Shown here: positions 7,997 through 16,448 of the stretch, piece by piece | How positions within the stretch are numbered: position 1 is the stretch's first letter | Layout of the letters: the number at the start of each line of letters is the position of its first letter | DNA from: DASQMT01 sp963827335 | GTDB lineage: Bacteria; Actinomycetota; Thermoleophilia; Solirubrobacterales; Solirubrobacteraceae | Length of the DNA: 64,000 nt | Assembly (NCBI GenBank): GCA_963827335.1 | Contig: CAWHAP010000004.1 | Span: 134,800-198,799 of the forward strand | Direction of reading: 5' to 3' | Notes under the pieces: model-generated | The model's input: the letters and a program-made list of their open reading frames with translations, nothing else | Databases searched by the model: none | What the model was told of the DNA's origin: nothing | Made by a program: the position numbers and the translations under genes

Positions 7997-8793
7997 CGCT
8001 GCAGGGCTACACGATCCCGCGCACGGCGACCGGCCGGGCGAGCCTCGTCCCGCCGCCGCCGTGGCACTACGTCGGCGACTTCCTCGTCGTCGACTACTGG
8101 GCCGATCCCGAAGCCGTGCGGGCGCTGCTCCCGCCGGGCCTGGACCCGCACCCGGACACCGGCCGCTGCGCCGCGGTGTTCGCCGACTGGCAGTCGTGCA
8201 GCGCGTCGGGCGACGAGCTCGTCGACCCGATCCGCTCGCACTACAAGGAGTTCTTCATCGTCGTGAACGCGCTGCTCGACGGCGAGGAGGTCACGACCTG
8301 CCCGTTCATCTGGGTCGACCAGGACTTCGCGCTCGCGCGCGGGTGGATCCAGGGCTTCCCGAAGAAGCTCGGCTCGATCTGGATGACGCGGACGTTCGGG
8401 CTCGACGTCGCCGCGGACCCGGGCCTGCGGCCCGGCGGCCGCCACGGCGGCACGTGCTCGGCGCGCGGCCGCGCGATCGCCGAGATGACGGTCACGCTGG
8501 AGGAGGAGACCGCCGACGGGCCGCGCCACAACGCGCCGCCGATCGTCAACGTGCGCCACTTCCCGCGGCTCGCCGCGGGGCGCCACGACGACCCCCAGGT
8601 GCACGAGCTCGTGCGCGCCGTGAGCCGCGACCGGCAGGGGTCGAAGGTCATGGCCGGGCCGGCGACCCTCACCCTGCACGGCGCGCCGTTCGAGGAGCAC
8701 GACGTGCTCGCGCCGCTGAGGATCGACCGCGGCTACCGCTTCACGTTCGGCTACACGGTCGACGACCTCGTCACGGTCAAGGAGATCGCATGA
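7993..8793 (+). CDS. Acetoacetate decarboxylase-fold enzyme
   Basis: The 266-residue protein (GTG start) belongs to the acetoacetate decarboxylase superfamily. It retains the QGFPKKLG motif near residue 122, where the two adjacent lysines correspond to the Schiff-base Lys and its pKa-lowering neighbour. The superfamily also contains aldolase-dehydratases and other lyases, so decarboxylation is not guaranteed. Lying between the ring-cleavage dioxygenase and the semialdehyde dehydrogenase, it may act on a beta-keto or 2-oxo ring-cleavage product. This combination is unusual for a standard meta-cleavage pathway. Confidence 0.85.
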   Translation: MTLQGYTIPRTATGRASLVPPPPWHYVGDFLVVDYWADPEAVRALLPPGLDPHPDTGRCAAVFADWQSCSASGDELVDPIRSHYKEFFIVVNALLDGEEVTTCPFIWVDQDFALARGWIQGFPKKLGSIWMTRTFGLDVAADPGLRPGGRHGGTCSARGRAIAEMTVTLEEETADGPRHNAPPIVNVRHFPRLAAGRHDDPQVHELVRAVSRDRQGSKVMAGPATLTLHGAPFEEHDVLAPLRIDRGYRFTFGYTVDDLVTVKEIA

Positions 8794-10232
8794 CGGCGGT
8801 CGCCGGCATCGAGGTCTCGCCCGACCACTACATCGGGGGCGAGCGGATCGGCTCGGAGGCGCGCTTCGAGGACCGCTCGCCGATCGACTGGAGCCCGCTC
8901 GCCGACGTCGCCCGCGCCGGCCCGGCCGAGGTCGACCTCGCGGTGCGCGCGGCGCACGGCGCCTTCCCGGCCTGGGCGGCGCTCGGGCCCACGGGCCGCG
9001 CGCCGTACCTGCACCGCCTCGCCGACCTGATCGACGCGAACGTCGAGCGCCTCGCGGCGGTCGAGAACGCCGACATGGCGATGCTGCTGCGCTCGCTGCG
9101 CGCCCGGGTGATCGCCCGCGGGGCGCGCAACTACCGCGCGTACGCCGACCTCGCGGTCGCCTACGAGGAGCGCGACTGGCGGTCCAACGGCACGTGGAAC
9201 CGGGTGCAGCGCATGCCCGCCGGCCCGGCCGCGGTGATCACGCCGTGGAACGCGCCGTTCATGCTCTCGACCTGGAAGACCGCGCCGGCGCTCGCGGCGG
9301 GCTGCACCGTCGTGCTCAAGCCCGCCGAGTGGTCGCCGCTCTCGTGCTCGCTGCTCGCCGAGCTGGCGCACGAGGCGGGGTTCCCCCCGGGCGTGTTCAA
9401 CGTGATCCAGGGGATCGGGGAGGAGGCGGGCGCCGCGCTCGTGGCGCACCCGCTGCTGCGCCGCGTGTCGTTCACCGGCTCCCCCGAGACGGGCCGGCTG
9501 ATCGGCGCGGCGGCGGCGGCCAACCTCGTGCCCTTCACCGCCGAGCTGGGCGGCAAGAACCCGTTCCTGGTGTTCGCCGACGCCGACCTCGACGCCGCCG
9601 CGCGCAAGGCGGCCGGGCAGTACGACGACGCGGGCCAGGTCTGCCTCTCGGGCACGCGCCTGCTGGTCGAGGCGTCCGTGCGCGACGCGTTCCTCGAGCG
9701 CTTCGACGCGGCGGTCGACGAGCACGTGCTCGGCGACCCGCGCGACGACGCGACGACGGTCTCCCCGATGATCCACCCCGACCACCTCGCAAGCGTCGAG
9801 GGGTTCGTCGAGCGCGCCCGGGCGAGCGGGCAGGAGATCCTGCGCGGCGGTCGCCGGCTCGACGGCCTGTTCTACGAGCCGACGCTGATCGCCCCGCTGT
9901 CGAACGACGCCGAGATCGTCCAGCGCGAGGTGTTCGGCCCCGTGCTGACGCTGCAGACGTTCGCCGGCGAGGAGGAGGCCGTCGCGCTGGCCAACTCCAC
10001 CGCCTACGGGCTCTCCGCGCTGATCTACACGGGCTCGCTCGGCCGCGCGGACCGGATCGGCCGCGCCGTGCGCGGCGGGACCGTGTGGGTCAACACGTTC
10101 CTGGTCCGCGACCTCACGGCCCCGTTCGGCGGCATGGGCATCTCGGGGATCGGCCGGGAGGGCGGCGACTACGCGCTCGACTTCTACTCCGACCTCAAGA
10201 CGCTGCAGGTCCTGGAGGGCACCGTCGGATGA
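8790..10232 (+). CDS. Aldehyde dehydrogenase, hydroxymuconic-semialdehyde type
   Basis: The 480-residue product is a full-length NAD(P)-dependent ALDH: VITPWNAPFM and KPAEWSP (cofactor), FTGSPETG, general base Glu in ELGGKNPF and nucleophile Cys in QVCLSG (about residue 284). The C-terminal stretch FGGMGISGIGREGG followed by YALDFYSDLKTL is typical of 2-hydroxymuconic semialdehyde and HpaE-like dehydrogenases, fitting the upstream extradiol dioxygenase. Oxidation of a ring-cleavage semialdehyde to a dienedioate that the FAH enzyme then decarboxylates or hydrates is the inferred role. It overlaps both neighbours by ATGA. Confidence 0.92.
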   Translation: MTAVAGIEVSPDHYIGGERIGSEARFEDRSPIDWSPLADVARAGPAEVDLAVRAAHGAFPAWAALGPTGRAPYLHRLADLIDANVERLAAVENADMAMLLRSLRARVIARGARNYRAYADLAVAYEERDWRSNGTWNRVQRMPAGPAAVITPWNAPFMLSTWKTAPALAAGCTVVLKPAEWSPLSCSLLAELAHEAGFPPGVFNVIQGIGEEAGAALVAHPLLRRVSFTGSPETGRLIGAAAAANLVPFTAELGGKNPFLVFADADLDAAARKAAGQYDDAGQVCLSGTRLLVEASVRDAFLERFDAAVDEHVLGDPRDDATTVSPMIHPDHLASVEGFVERARASGQEILRGGRRLDGLFYEPTLIAPLSNDAEIVQREVFGPVLTLQTFAGEEEAVALANSTAYGLSALIYTGSLGRADRIGRAVRGGTVWVNTFLVRDLTAPFGGMGISGIGREGGDYALDFYSDLKTLQVLEGTVG

Positions 10233-11458
10233 CCGACGACGAGGTCCTCGGCGCCGTGGCGGCGCAGTCCGCCTGGATGGAGGACCTGCTCGCGCGGCTC
10301 GTCGCGGCGCCGACGGTGCTGGGGGAGGAGGAGCCGGGCCAGGCGCTGATGGAGGCGGCGTTCCGCGACTGCGGGCTGGAGACGCGCAGCGTCCCGCTCG
10401 ACGCCGACGCGCTGCGGGCCGCGGCGGGCGCGTCGCCGTTCTCCTGGGACGTGGCGGGCAAGCGCAGCGTCGTGGGGGAGTGGGGCGCGGCCGGTGGTGG
10501 GCGCTCGCTGATCCTGTGCGGGCACGTCGACGTCGTCCCGCCGGCGGCGGAGCGGCTGTGGACGTCGCCGCCGTTCACGCCGCGCCGCGACGGCGACTGG
10601 CTCTACGGCCGCGGCGCCGGCGACATGAAGGCCGGGCTGGCGGCGATGACCGGGGCGGTGCGCGGGCTCGCGCGCGCCGGCGCGGCGCCGGCCGCCCGCG
10701 TGGCGCTGCACTCGGTCGTCGAGGAGGAGTGCACCGGCCACGGCGCGCTCCAGCTGCTGCTCGACGGCGAGCGCGCCGACGCCTGCGTGCTCACCGAGCC
10801 CCACCCGGACCACCTCACCGTGGCCCAGGTCGGCGTGCTCTGGTTCCACGTCGATATCGAGGGCATCCCGGCCCACGCCGCGCGCGCGGATCGGCTCGGG
10901 TTCAACGCGATCGACGCCGCGCAGGCCGTGCTGGCCTCGCTGCGCCGGCTGGAGGAGCGGCTCAACGCCGATCCGCCGCCGCCGTTCGACGCGTTCGCGC
11001 ACCCGATCAACTTCAACCCGGGCGTGATCGCCGGCGGCGACTGGCCGTCGACGGTCGCGGCGAGCTGCACGCTGTCGTGCCGGCTCGGGCTGTATCCGGG
11101 CGAGGATCCGGCCGGCCTGCGCGAGCTGGTCGAGGCGGCGGTGACGGAAGCCGTCCCCGGCGCCCGGGTCCGCTACGACGGCTTCGCGTGCGAGGGCGCC
11201 GTCGTCGACGAGGCCGAGCCGGTCGTCACCGTGCTCGGCGACAGCTACGCGCGGCTGCACGGGGCGCGGCCGTCGCTGCAGGCCACCACGGCGACCACGG
11301 ACGCCCGCCATTACGTGCGCGCGGGCATCCCGGCCGTCTGCTTCGGACCGCGCGGGGAGCGGATCCACGGCATCGACGAGCGCGTCTCGCTGCGCTCGGT
11401 GACGGAGACGGCCCAGGTGCTGGGCCTGTTCATGCGGGACTGGTGCGGCCTCGCCTGA
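10229..11458 (+). CDS. M20-family metallopeptidase/deacylase
   Basis: The 409-residue protein has the ArgE/DapE/CPG2 two-zinc site: CGHVDVVPP (His, about 97), GAGDMKAG (bridging Asp, about 131), VVEEECTGHG (general base Glu and ligand) and a late H in RIHGIDE, with a dimerisation lid domain between. Such enzymes hydrolyse amide bonds of N-acyl amino acids or dipeptides. In this operon it could cleave an amide of a pathway intermediate, such as a gamma-glutamyl or N-acyl product, as an alternative or addition to the GATase. That is inference from context only. Confidence 0.88.
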   Translation: MTDDEVLGAVAAQSAWMEDLLARLVAAPTVLGEEEPGQALMEAAFRDCGLETRSVPLDADALRAAAGASPFSWDVAGKRSVVGEWGAAGGGRSLILCGHVDVVPPAAERLWTSPPFTPRRDGDWLYGRGAGDMKAGLAAMTGAVRGLARAGAAPAARVALHSVVEEECTGHGALQLLLDGERADACVLTEPHPDHLTVAQVGVLWFHVDIEGIPAHAARADRLGFNAIDAAQAVLASLRRLEERLNADPPPPFDAFAHPINFNPGVIAGGDWPSTVAASCTLSCRLGLYPGEDPAGLRELVEAAVTEAVPGARVRYDGFACEGAVVDEAEPVVTVLGDSYARLHGARPSLQATTATTDARHYVRAGIPAVCFGPRGERIHGIDERVSLRSVTETAQVLGLFMRDWCGLA

Positions 11459-11488
11459 GGCCGCAAGGGGAACGGAAGAGGAGGAGTC

Positions 11489-13012
11489 GTGTCGGTCATC
11501 GATCAGTCGCCGGCGCAGGCCAGGGACGGCGAGTCGGGCAAGCTGCATCGCCGCGCGCTCGGCGTGCCGGATCTCGTGTTCTTCATCGTCGCCGCGTCGG
11601 CGCCGCTCACCGCGGTGGCGGGCGGGCAGGCGGCGACGTATCTCGTCACGGGCAATCGCGGCGTGCCGTTCATGTTCATCCCGCTCGGGATCATGCTCGC
11701 GCTGTTCGCCGTGGGCTACGCGGCGATGAGCCGCCACGTCACGAACGCCGGCGCGTTCTACGCGTACGTCGCGCGCGGCCTCGGCAAGGTCTGGGCGGTC
11801 GGTGCGGCGTTCGTCGCGGTCGTCGCCTACAACGCGATGCAGATCGGCATCTACGGGCTGTTCGGCGTCGCCATGGGCGCGTTCATGGCCGACAAGGTCG
11901 GGATCGACATGGACTGGTGGGCGTGGTGCCTCGTCGGCGGCGCCGTGATCGGCGTCCTCGGCGTGCTCCAGATCGACCTCAACGCCCGCGTGCTGGCCGT
12001 GCTGCTGATCCTCGAGGTGATCATCGTCGCGCTGTTCGACTTCGCGATCCTCGCCGATCCGGGCCCGCAGGGCATCACCGGCGTCGGCTTCGACCCGGGC
12101 GAGGCGTTCGGCTCGGCCGTCGGCGCGACGCTGCTGTTCTGCGTCGCCTCGTTCGTCGGCTTCGAGTCGGCGGCGATCTACTCCGAGGAGGTCAAGGACC
12201 CGAAGCGGACCGTCGCGCGGGCGACGTTCATCGCGGTCGGCCTGATCGCGGTGTTCTACGCGCTCTCGAGCTGGCTCGTCGGGATCGCCGCCGGGCCCGA
12301 CACGATCGTCGACCCCGCCGCGCTCGTCGGCGCCGGGTTCACGCCCGACGGCACCGTGCCCGACCCGACGACCGTCCTGTTCATCACCGGGGCCGACAGG
12401 CTCGGGGCGTTCTGGGGCGACTCGGCGTCGCTGCTCTTCGCCACGAGCCTGTTCGCGGCGCTGCTCTCGTTCCACAACGCCGTGGCGCGCTACACGTTCG
12501 CGCTCGGGCGCGAGCGCGTGCTGCCGTCGGCGTTCGGGCGCGTGCAGCCGCGCACCGGCGCGCCGTGGATCTCCTCGATCGTGCAGACGGTGCTGGCGCT
12601 GAGCGTCGTCTCGGTCTTCGCGCTCGCGGACGCCGACCCGGTGCTGAAGCTGTTCACGTGGCTGACGAACATGGGCGCGCTCGGCGTGCTGCTGCTGATG
12701 ACCCTCACGTCGTTCGCGGTCGTCGCGTACTTCCGGCACTCGCCGGAGGGCGGTGTGTCGCGGTGGGCGGGCTTCACGGCGCCGCTGATCGCCGGCATCG
12801 CGCTGGCCGTCGTCACGCTGCTCGGCGTCCTGAACTTCAACGTGCTGATCACCGGCGCGACGGACGCCCCGACGGACAAGATGGCGGTCATCCTGCCGGC
12901 GATCGTCTTCGCCGCGGGGATCGTGGGGCTCGCGCTCGGCTCGTGGCTGAAGTCGTCGCGCCCGGACGTGTACGCGCGCGTCGGAGAGGGGGCGGGCGCC
13001 GAGGCGATGTGA
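11489..13012 (+). CDS. APC-superfamily amino acid/amine permease
   Basis: The 507-residue product starts at GTG 11489 with a GAGGAG ribosome site 5-6 bases upstream. It is strongly hydrophobic, with about 12 membrane segments and the APC N-terminal consensus (LGVPDLVFFIVAASAPLTAV) and the FVGFESAAIYSEEVKDPKRT segment of loop 6. Members take up amino acids, polyamines or other amines by cation or proton coupling. It follows the M20 gene by 30 bases and is probably the last gene of the operon, so it is the likely importer of the amine substrate. Hairpin repeats directly downstream may end transcription. Confidence 0.92.
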   Translation: MSVIDQSPAQARDGESGKLHRRALGVPDLVFFIVAASAPLTAVAGGQAATYLVTGNRGVPFMFIPLGIMLALFAVGYAAMSRHVTNAGAFYAYVARGLGKVWAVGAAFVAVVAYNAMQIGIYGLFGVAMGAFMADKVGIDMDWWAWCLVGGAVIGVLGVLQIDLNARVLAVLLILEVIIVALFDFAILADPGPQGITGVGFDPGEAFGSAVGATLLFCVASFVGFESAAIYSEEVKDPKRTVARATFIAVGLIAVFYALSSWLVGIAAGPDTIVDPAALVGAGFTPDGTVPDPTTVLFITGADRLGAFWGDSASLLFATSLFAALLSFHNAVARYTFALGRERVLPSAFGRVQPRTGAPWISSIVQTVLALSVVSVFALADADPVLKLFTWLTNMGALGVLLLMTLTSFAVVAYFRHSPEGGVSRWAGFTAPLIAGIALAVVTLLGVLNFNVLITGATDAPTDKMAVILPAIVFAAGIVGLALGSWLKSSRPDVYARVGEGAGAEAM

Positions 13013-13027
13013 GGGTCGCCGGCGTGG

Positions 13028-13263
13028 GGCGTCCGCCGGCGTGATGGCGGGCGCTCCATGCACGTCAACGGCGGGCATCGAGGGGGGCGAGTCCGGGTGG
13101 GCGTGCCCCCAACGTCACATCGGCTCGACGATCCGGGCGCCGTGTGACGTTGGGGGCCTATAGCACCCCCAACGTCACATCGGCTCGGCGATCCCGGCGG
13201 CGTGTGACGTTGGGGGCTCCCGCGCCGACCGGCCGCCACCTCGATGCCGGTGGTGACGTTCGC
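13028..13263. repeat. Family P paired-hairpin element, copy A
   Basis: The element starts with a GC-rich end (ACGTCAACGGCGGGCATCGA near 13062) and ends with its imperfect inverse (CCACCTCGATGCCGGTGGTG at 13236). Inside are two hairpins with perfect 14-bp stems (CCCCCAACGTCACA with TGTGACGTTGGGGG): 13106-13156 and 13166-13216, exactly 60 bp apart and joined by CTATAGCA. It lies between convergent genes (permease and LysR), so the hairpins may work as a bidirectional terminator. No transposase is present. The left 50 bases match the outer end of copy C at 37470-37528 in reverse. Confidence 0.75.
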
Positions 13264-13306
13264 TGCGGCCGCCCTCGCGGCCCTCGGGAGGCGAGCGGCG
13301 GCCCCG

Positions 13307-13520
13307 GCGCACGTCAACGGCGGGCATCGAGGGGGCGGGTCCGGGGCGTGCACGCTCAACGTCGTAAGGTTCGACGGCGAGGGGCCCGATCACGACGTTG
13401 AGGGGGCTATAGGACTCCAACGTCGTACGGCGCCGCGAACCGCGAGCCTGTACGACGTTGGGTGCCCCGAAGGAGCGCCGCTCCCCTGACCCCCTCCCCT
13501 CGATGCCCGGTGTCCGCGCG
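13307..13520. repeat. Family P paired-hairpin element, copy B
   Basis: This copy opens with GCGCACGTCAACGGCGGGCA at 13307 and closes with the inverse CCCTCGATGCCCGG near 13497. It holds two hairpins: 13355-13402 (CTCAACGTCGT with ACGACGTTGAG, 11 bp) and 13417-13461 (CCAACGTCGTAC with GTACGACGTTGG, 12 bp), joined by GGGGGCTATAGGAC, like the linker in copy A. Stem bases differ from copy A on both arms together (CACA/TGTG becomes CGTA/TACG), so pairing is kept. The stretch 13521-13571 before the LysR stop holds nothing I recognise. Confidence 0.72.
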
Positions 13521-13571
13521 CCGACGAGCCGGACGGCCGGCGCCGTCGCCACGGCGGTCGACGCCGCCCGG

Positions 13572-14471
13572 CTACCCCACCGGCAGCGCCGCCGCGAGCG
13601 CGTCCACGAAGGCGAGCGCCGCGGGACGCGTGCCCGCCGCCGGCGTGAGGGCGTAGAGGTGCCGGCGCGGCACCGCGTCGCGCAGCGGCAGCATGGCCAC
13701 GCCCGGCAGCCGCCCCGCGAGGAGCTGGGGGATGAGCGTCACGGCGAGCCCGCGGGCGACGAGCCCGCCGATGGCGAGCGGGTCGCGGCAGACGAAGGCG
13801 ATCCGCGGCTCGAACCCCGCATCGACGCAGGCGCGGCGCACGAGGTGGTCGCGCGACGGCGCGGTCCACGTCTCGTCCGCCAGCGCGCGCAGCGCGACGC
13901 GCTCCTCGCCCGCGAGCGGATGCGACGCGCTGAGCATCGCCAGCATCGGCTCCTCGCCGAGGTCGTGGCGCTCGGTGCCGCTCGGCTCGTGGCGCTCGAC
14001 GGCCGCGTCCTGGAAGCAGACCGCGACGTGCAGCGTGCCGTCCGCGACGGCGGCGCCGTTGTCGGCCGCCGAGCCCTCGACGACCTCGATCTGGAGGTCC
14101 GGCGCGTCCTCGCGCAGCCGCGCGACCGCCGTCGGCACGATCGAGCCGAGCGCGCTGGGGAACGCGCCGGCCCGCAGCGTCGCGCGCTCGGCCGAGACGC
14201 GCTCGGCGACCTGCTCGCCGGCCTGGGCGAGCCGCTCCGCGACGGCGTCGGCATGGGCGAGCACGAGCGCACCGACCTCCGTCGGCTGCGGTCCGCCGGG
14301 GCCGCGGTCGAGCAGGCGGACGCCCAGCTGCCGCTCGAGCGCCGCGACCTGCTGCGACACCGCGGGCTGGGTCAGCGCGAGCGCCTCGGCGGCGCGCGAG
14401 AACGAGCCGCGGTGGGCGACCTCGCGGAACGTGAGCAGGCGGCGCGGGTCGATGACGGACGGCGAGGTCAT
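13572..14471 (-). CDS. LysR-family transcriptional regulator
   Basis: The 299-residue protein has the LysR N-terminal helix-turn-helix (RRLLTFREVAHRGSFSRAA, then LTQPAVSQQVAALERQLG) and a periplasmic-binding-protein-like effector domain from about residue 90. It begins at ATG 14471, next to a perfect inverted repeat of LysR-box type (14489-14503), consistent with autoregulation. No enzyme operon is divergently oriented next to it: only a short possible ORF lies upstream and the SCO1 gene beyond is on the same strand. Its target is therefore not evident from context. Confidence 0.92.
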   Translation of the reverse strand: MTSPSVIDPRRLLTFREVAHRGSFSRAAEALALTQPAVSQQVAALERQLGVRLLDRGPGGPQPTEVGALVLAHADAVAERLAQAGEQVAERVSAERATLRAGAFPSALGSIVPTAVARLREDAPDLQIEVVEGSAADNGAAVADGTLHVAVCFQDAAVERHEPSGTERHDLGEEPMLAMLSASHPLAGEERVALRALADETWTAPSRDHLVRRACVDAGFEPRIAFVCRDPLAIGGLVARGLAVTLIPQLLAGRLPGVAMLPLRDAVPRRHLYALTPAAGTRPAALAFVDALAAALPVG

Positions 14472-14488
14472 AGCTTCTGCTTATGAAG

Positions 14489-14503
14489 TTACCAAAGAGG
14501 TAA
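14489..14503. promoter_or_regulatory. LysR-type box
   Basis: TTACCAAAGAGGTAA is a perfect 5-bp inverted repeat with a 5-base spacer and fits the T-N11-A LysR consensus. It sits 18 bases upstream of the LysR start, in an AT-rich patch that stands out from the GC-rich surroundings. Autoregulation by the adjacent LysR protein is inferred. Confidence 0.6.
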
Positions 14504-14531
14504 TTTGAGATGATGCCGGGCCTGCCGCACC

Positions 14532-14666
14532 ATGCAGTCCATGGATCCCCTCATCCTCCTCATCGCACAGGACGTCACGCGCCGCGTCACCGACGGCGCC
14601 ATGACCCACGGGCCGGCGCCCCGGCGCCGCCTCGCCCGGCGCCGCCCGGCGCCCCGCGCCGCCTGA
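14532..14666 (+). CDS. Possible 44-residue basic peptide
   Basis: An ATG at 14532 opens a 44-codon frame that begins MQSMDPLILLIAQDVTRRV and ends in an Arg/Ala/Pro-rich basic tail (about 11 Arg). It lies divergent to the LysR gene and downstream of the LysR box, the usual position of a LysR target. No convincing ribosome site is seen and the basic tail is typical of random frames in GC-rich DNA, so this may not be a gene. I recognise no family. Confidence 0.25.
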   Translation: MQSMDPLILLIAQDVTRRVTDGAMTHGPAPRRRLARRRPAPRAA

Positions 14667-14673
14667 CCGCCCC

Positions 14674-15447
14674 TCAGGGGGTGGGCCCGGACTGCAGCAG
14701 CCGGATGTCCTGCAGGAGCGTCGCGGTGGTGGCCTGCTCGAACGGGAAGCCCACCCGCTGGCGCCCGCGCTCGTCGATCAGCAGCACGTAGGCGCTGTGC
14801 TCGTAGTCGAGGAACCCGCCGTGGCGCAGCCGCCCGCGGTAGAAGCCGTCGGCCGCGCCCGGGTACGGCTCGAGCGCCGCCTCGGCCGGGTTCGCGGCGT
14901 CGGCCGGGACCGGCGCGTCGCCGGTCCCGTACGCGCCGTCGACCTCGCGCGGCTCGCCCTCCTGCGCGATCGGGACGATCCCGTAGCGGTCCCACACCGG
15001 CGCGAGCGTCGCGCGGTCGCCGACGAGCACGTGGCTCGACCCCTCCGGCAGGCCGATGCGCCGGAGCCACGCCTGCGCCGCCTCGGGCGTGTCGTGCTCC
15101 GGGTCGACGGTGACGGCGTGCAGCTCCACGCCGTCGCCGGCCGCGCGCATCGCGTCCCGCAGCTCGACGGCGATGCGCGGGCACGCCGAGCGGCAACGCG
15201 TGAAGATGAACGTCAGCATGAGAACCTTCCCGCGGGCGCTGGTCGGCGTGCGGACCACCCCCGTCTCGTCGCGCAGCCGGTACGCCGGCGGCGCCGTGCG
15301 CGGGGGGCTGAACGAGGCGGACCGCGCGGGCTCCGGACGGGTCACCAGCGCCGTGGCCACGCCGCCCAGCGCGCCGAGGACCAGGCAGATCGCGATGGGC
15401 GCGACCGGGCCGCGCAGGATGCTCTTCACGGGCGCGGGACTCCTCAT
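14674..15447 (-). CDS. SCO1/SenC/PrrC-type copper chaperone
   Basis: The 257-residue protein has an N-terminal membrane anchor (about residues 14-36) and an exported thioredoxin-fold domain with the copper-binding CxxxC motif in TRCRSACP (Cys 85 and 89) and a distal His in YEHSAYVLLID. SCO proteins deliver copper to the CuA site of cytochrome oxidase or reduce its cysteines. An insert of about 35 residues between the core and the His motif (Ala/Pro/Gly-rich, around GDAPVPADAANPAE) is longer than usual. The gene is alone, divergent from the lipoprotein protease gene, with no oxidase genes nearby. Confidence 0.88.
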   Translation of the reverse strand: MRSPAPVKSILRGPVAPIAICLVLGALGGVATALVTRPEPARSASFSPPRTAPPAYRLRDETGVVRTPTSARGKVLMLTFIFTRCRSACPRIAVELRDAMRAAGDGVELHAVTVDPEHDTPEAAQAWLRRIGLPEGSSHVLVGDRATLAPVWDRYGIVPIAQEGEPREVDGAYGTGDAPVPADAANPAEAALEPYPGAADGFYRGRLRHGGFLDYEHSAYVLLIDERGRQRVGFPFEQATTATLLQDIRLLQSGPTP

Positions 15448-15571
15448 CCTGCGGCGACGCTACCCCCTGGCCTCATGAGCCCGGAATCCGGTCTGAGCGT
15501 CCGGCCAGTCAGGGGCCCGGAGGACCCGGCTTACGATCGCCCGAGTCGGAAGGAAAGGGAGCGGGCCGCCC

Positions 15572-16448
15572 ATGCGGGCCACCAGCAGGCCGACAATCCG
15601 GGGCGCGGCGATCGCCGCTGCGACAGCAGCAGGGCTCGTCGCGGGCTGCGGCGGGACGGGTGACGAGCCGGCTCCGCAGCGGCCGCCGGCGGCGGCGGTC
15701 GCGCGCCGACGGGGACCGGGCGGCGCGCGCCGACCTCGGCGTCGTGACGCTCGACGCGCGCATCGGGGGCGCGGCCGCGCGCAGCGCCGGCGTCGTGGTC
15801 GACGCACGGCGCGGGCTGATCCTCACGACGGCGCACAGCCTCTGGGGCGCGCACTCGCTCAAGGTGGAGACCGGGCTCGGCGTGCTGCACGGCCGGATCC
15901 TCGCGCGCGACCCGTGCGACGACCTGGCCGTCGTGGAGACGCAGCCGCGGGTGCCGGGCCTCGTCGCGGTGCCGGCGACGGGCGCGACGGCGATCGCGGG
16001 TGAGCCCGTCCAGTCCGCGTTCCGCGGCGCCGACGCCGGGGCGCCGCTGACCACCCAGCGCGTCGTGGTCGGCTCCGGCCCGGCCGCGCCCCTCGCGCCG
16101 GGCCTGCAGCCGGCCGGCGGGCTCGCGCTCGACGGCCCGCTCCCGCTCGCGGCGAGCGGCAGCCCGCTGATGGCCGCGGACGGCGGGCTCGCCGGCCTCG
16201 CCGTCGTCGTCGCGGACGGCGCCGTCACGCGCCGCGCGGCGCTGCCGTGGGCGCTGGTGGAGAGCCGCCTGCGGGAGCTGCGCGCCGGCGGGACCACGGT
16301 CTACGTCGGCTGGAACCGGCACTACCGCTGCGCACCGGCGCTGCACGCGTACGCGGCGGCCGCCTACCCGGGCTTCCGGCCCGACGACGCGACGCTCAAC
16401 GCGGCCGTGCCCGCTTCGCGGGTGCCCGGCACGGAGGCGCTGGACTGA
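15572..16448 (+). pseudogene. Trypsin-like serine protease lipoprotein, apparent +1 frameshift
   Basis: The N-terminus (ATG 15572, good AAGGAAAGGGAG ribosome site) has a lipoprotein signal ending in LVAGCGG. The mature protease domain is in another frame, beginning near GDRAARADLGVVTLDARIGG and carrying LTTAHSLWG (catalytic His), DPCDDLAVVE (Asp) and AASGSPLM (Ser). The frames join if one base is removed near 15701-15714, inside a G/C run. Total length is 3n+1, as expected. Either the gene is disrupted or the sequence has one extra base. A downstream GTG at 15660 is in the protease frame but gives no export signal. Its stop overlaps the beta-propeller start. Confidence 0.68.

Noticed and set aside
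10184..13078. A leftward open frame of 964 codons opposite the ALDH, M20 and permease genes
   Set aside because: It is an Arg/Asp/His/Pro-rich antisense frame of GC-rich coding DNA with no domain, while the rightward genes have complete motifs.
13028..13520. Insertion sequence remnant
   Set aside because: Inverted ends exist, but no transposase fragment or clear target duplication could be found by eye; I list the elements as repeats only.
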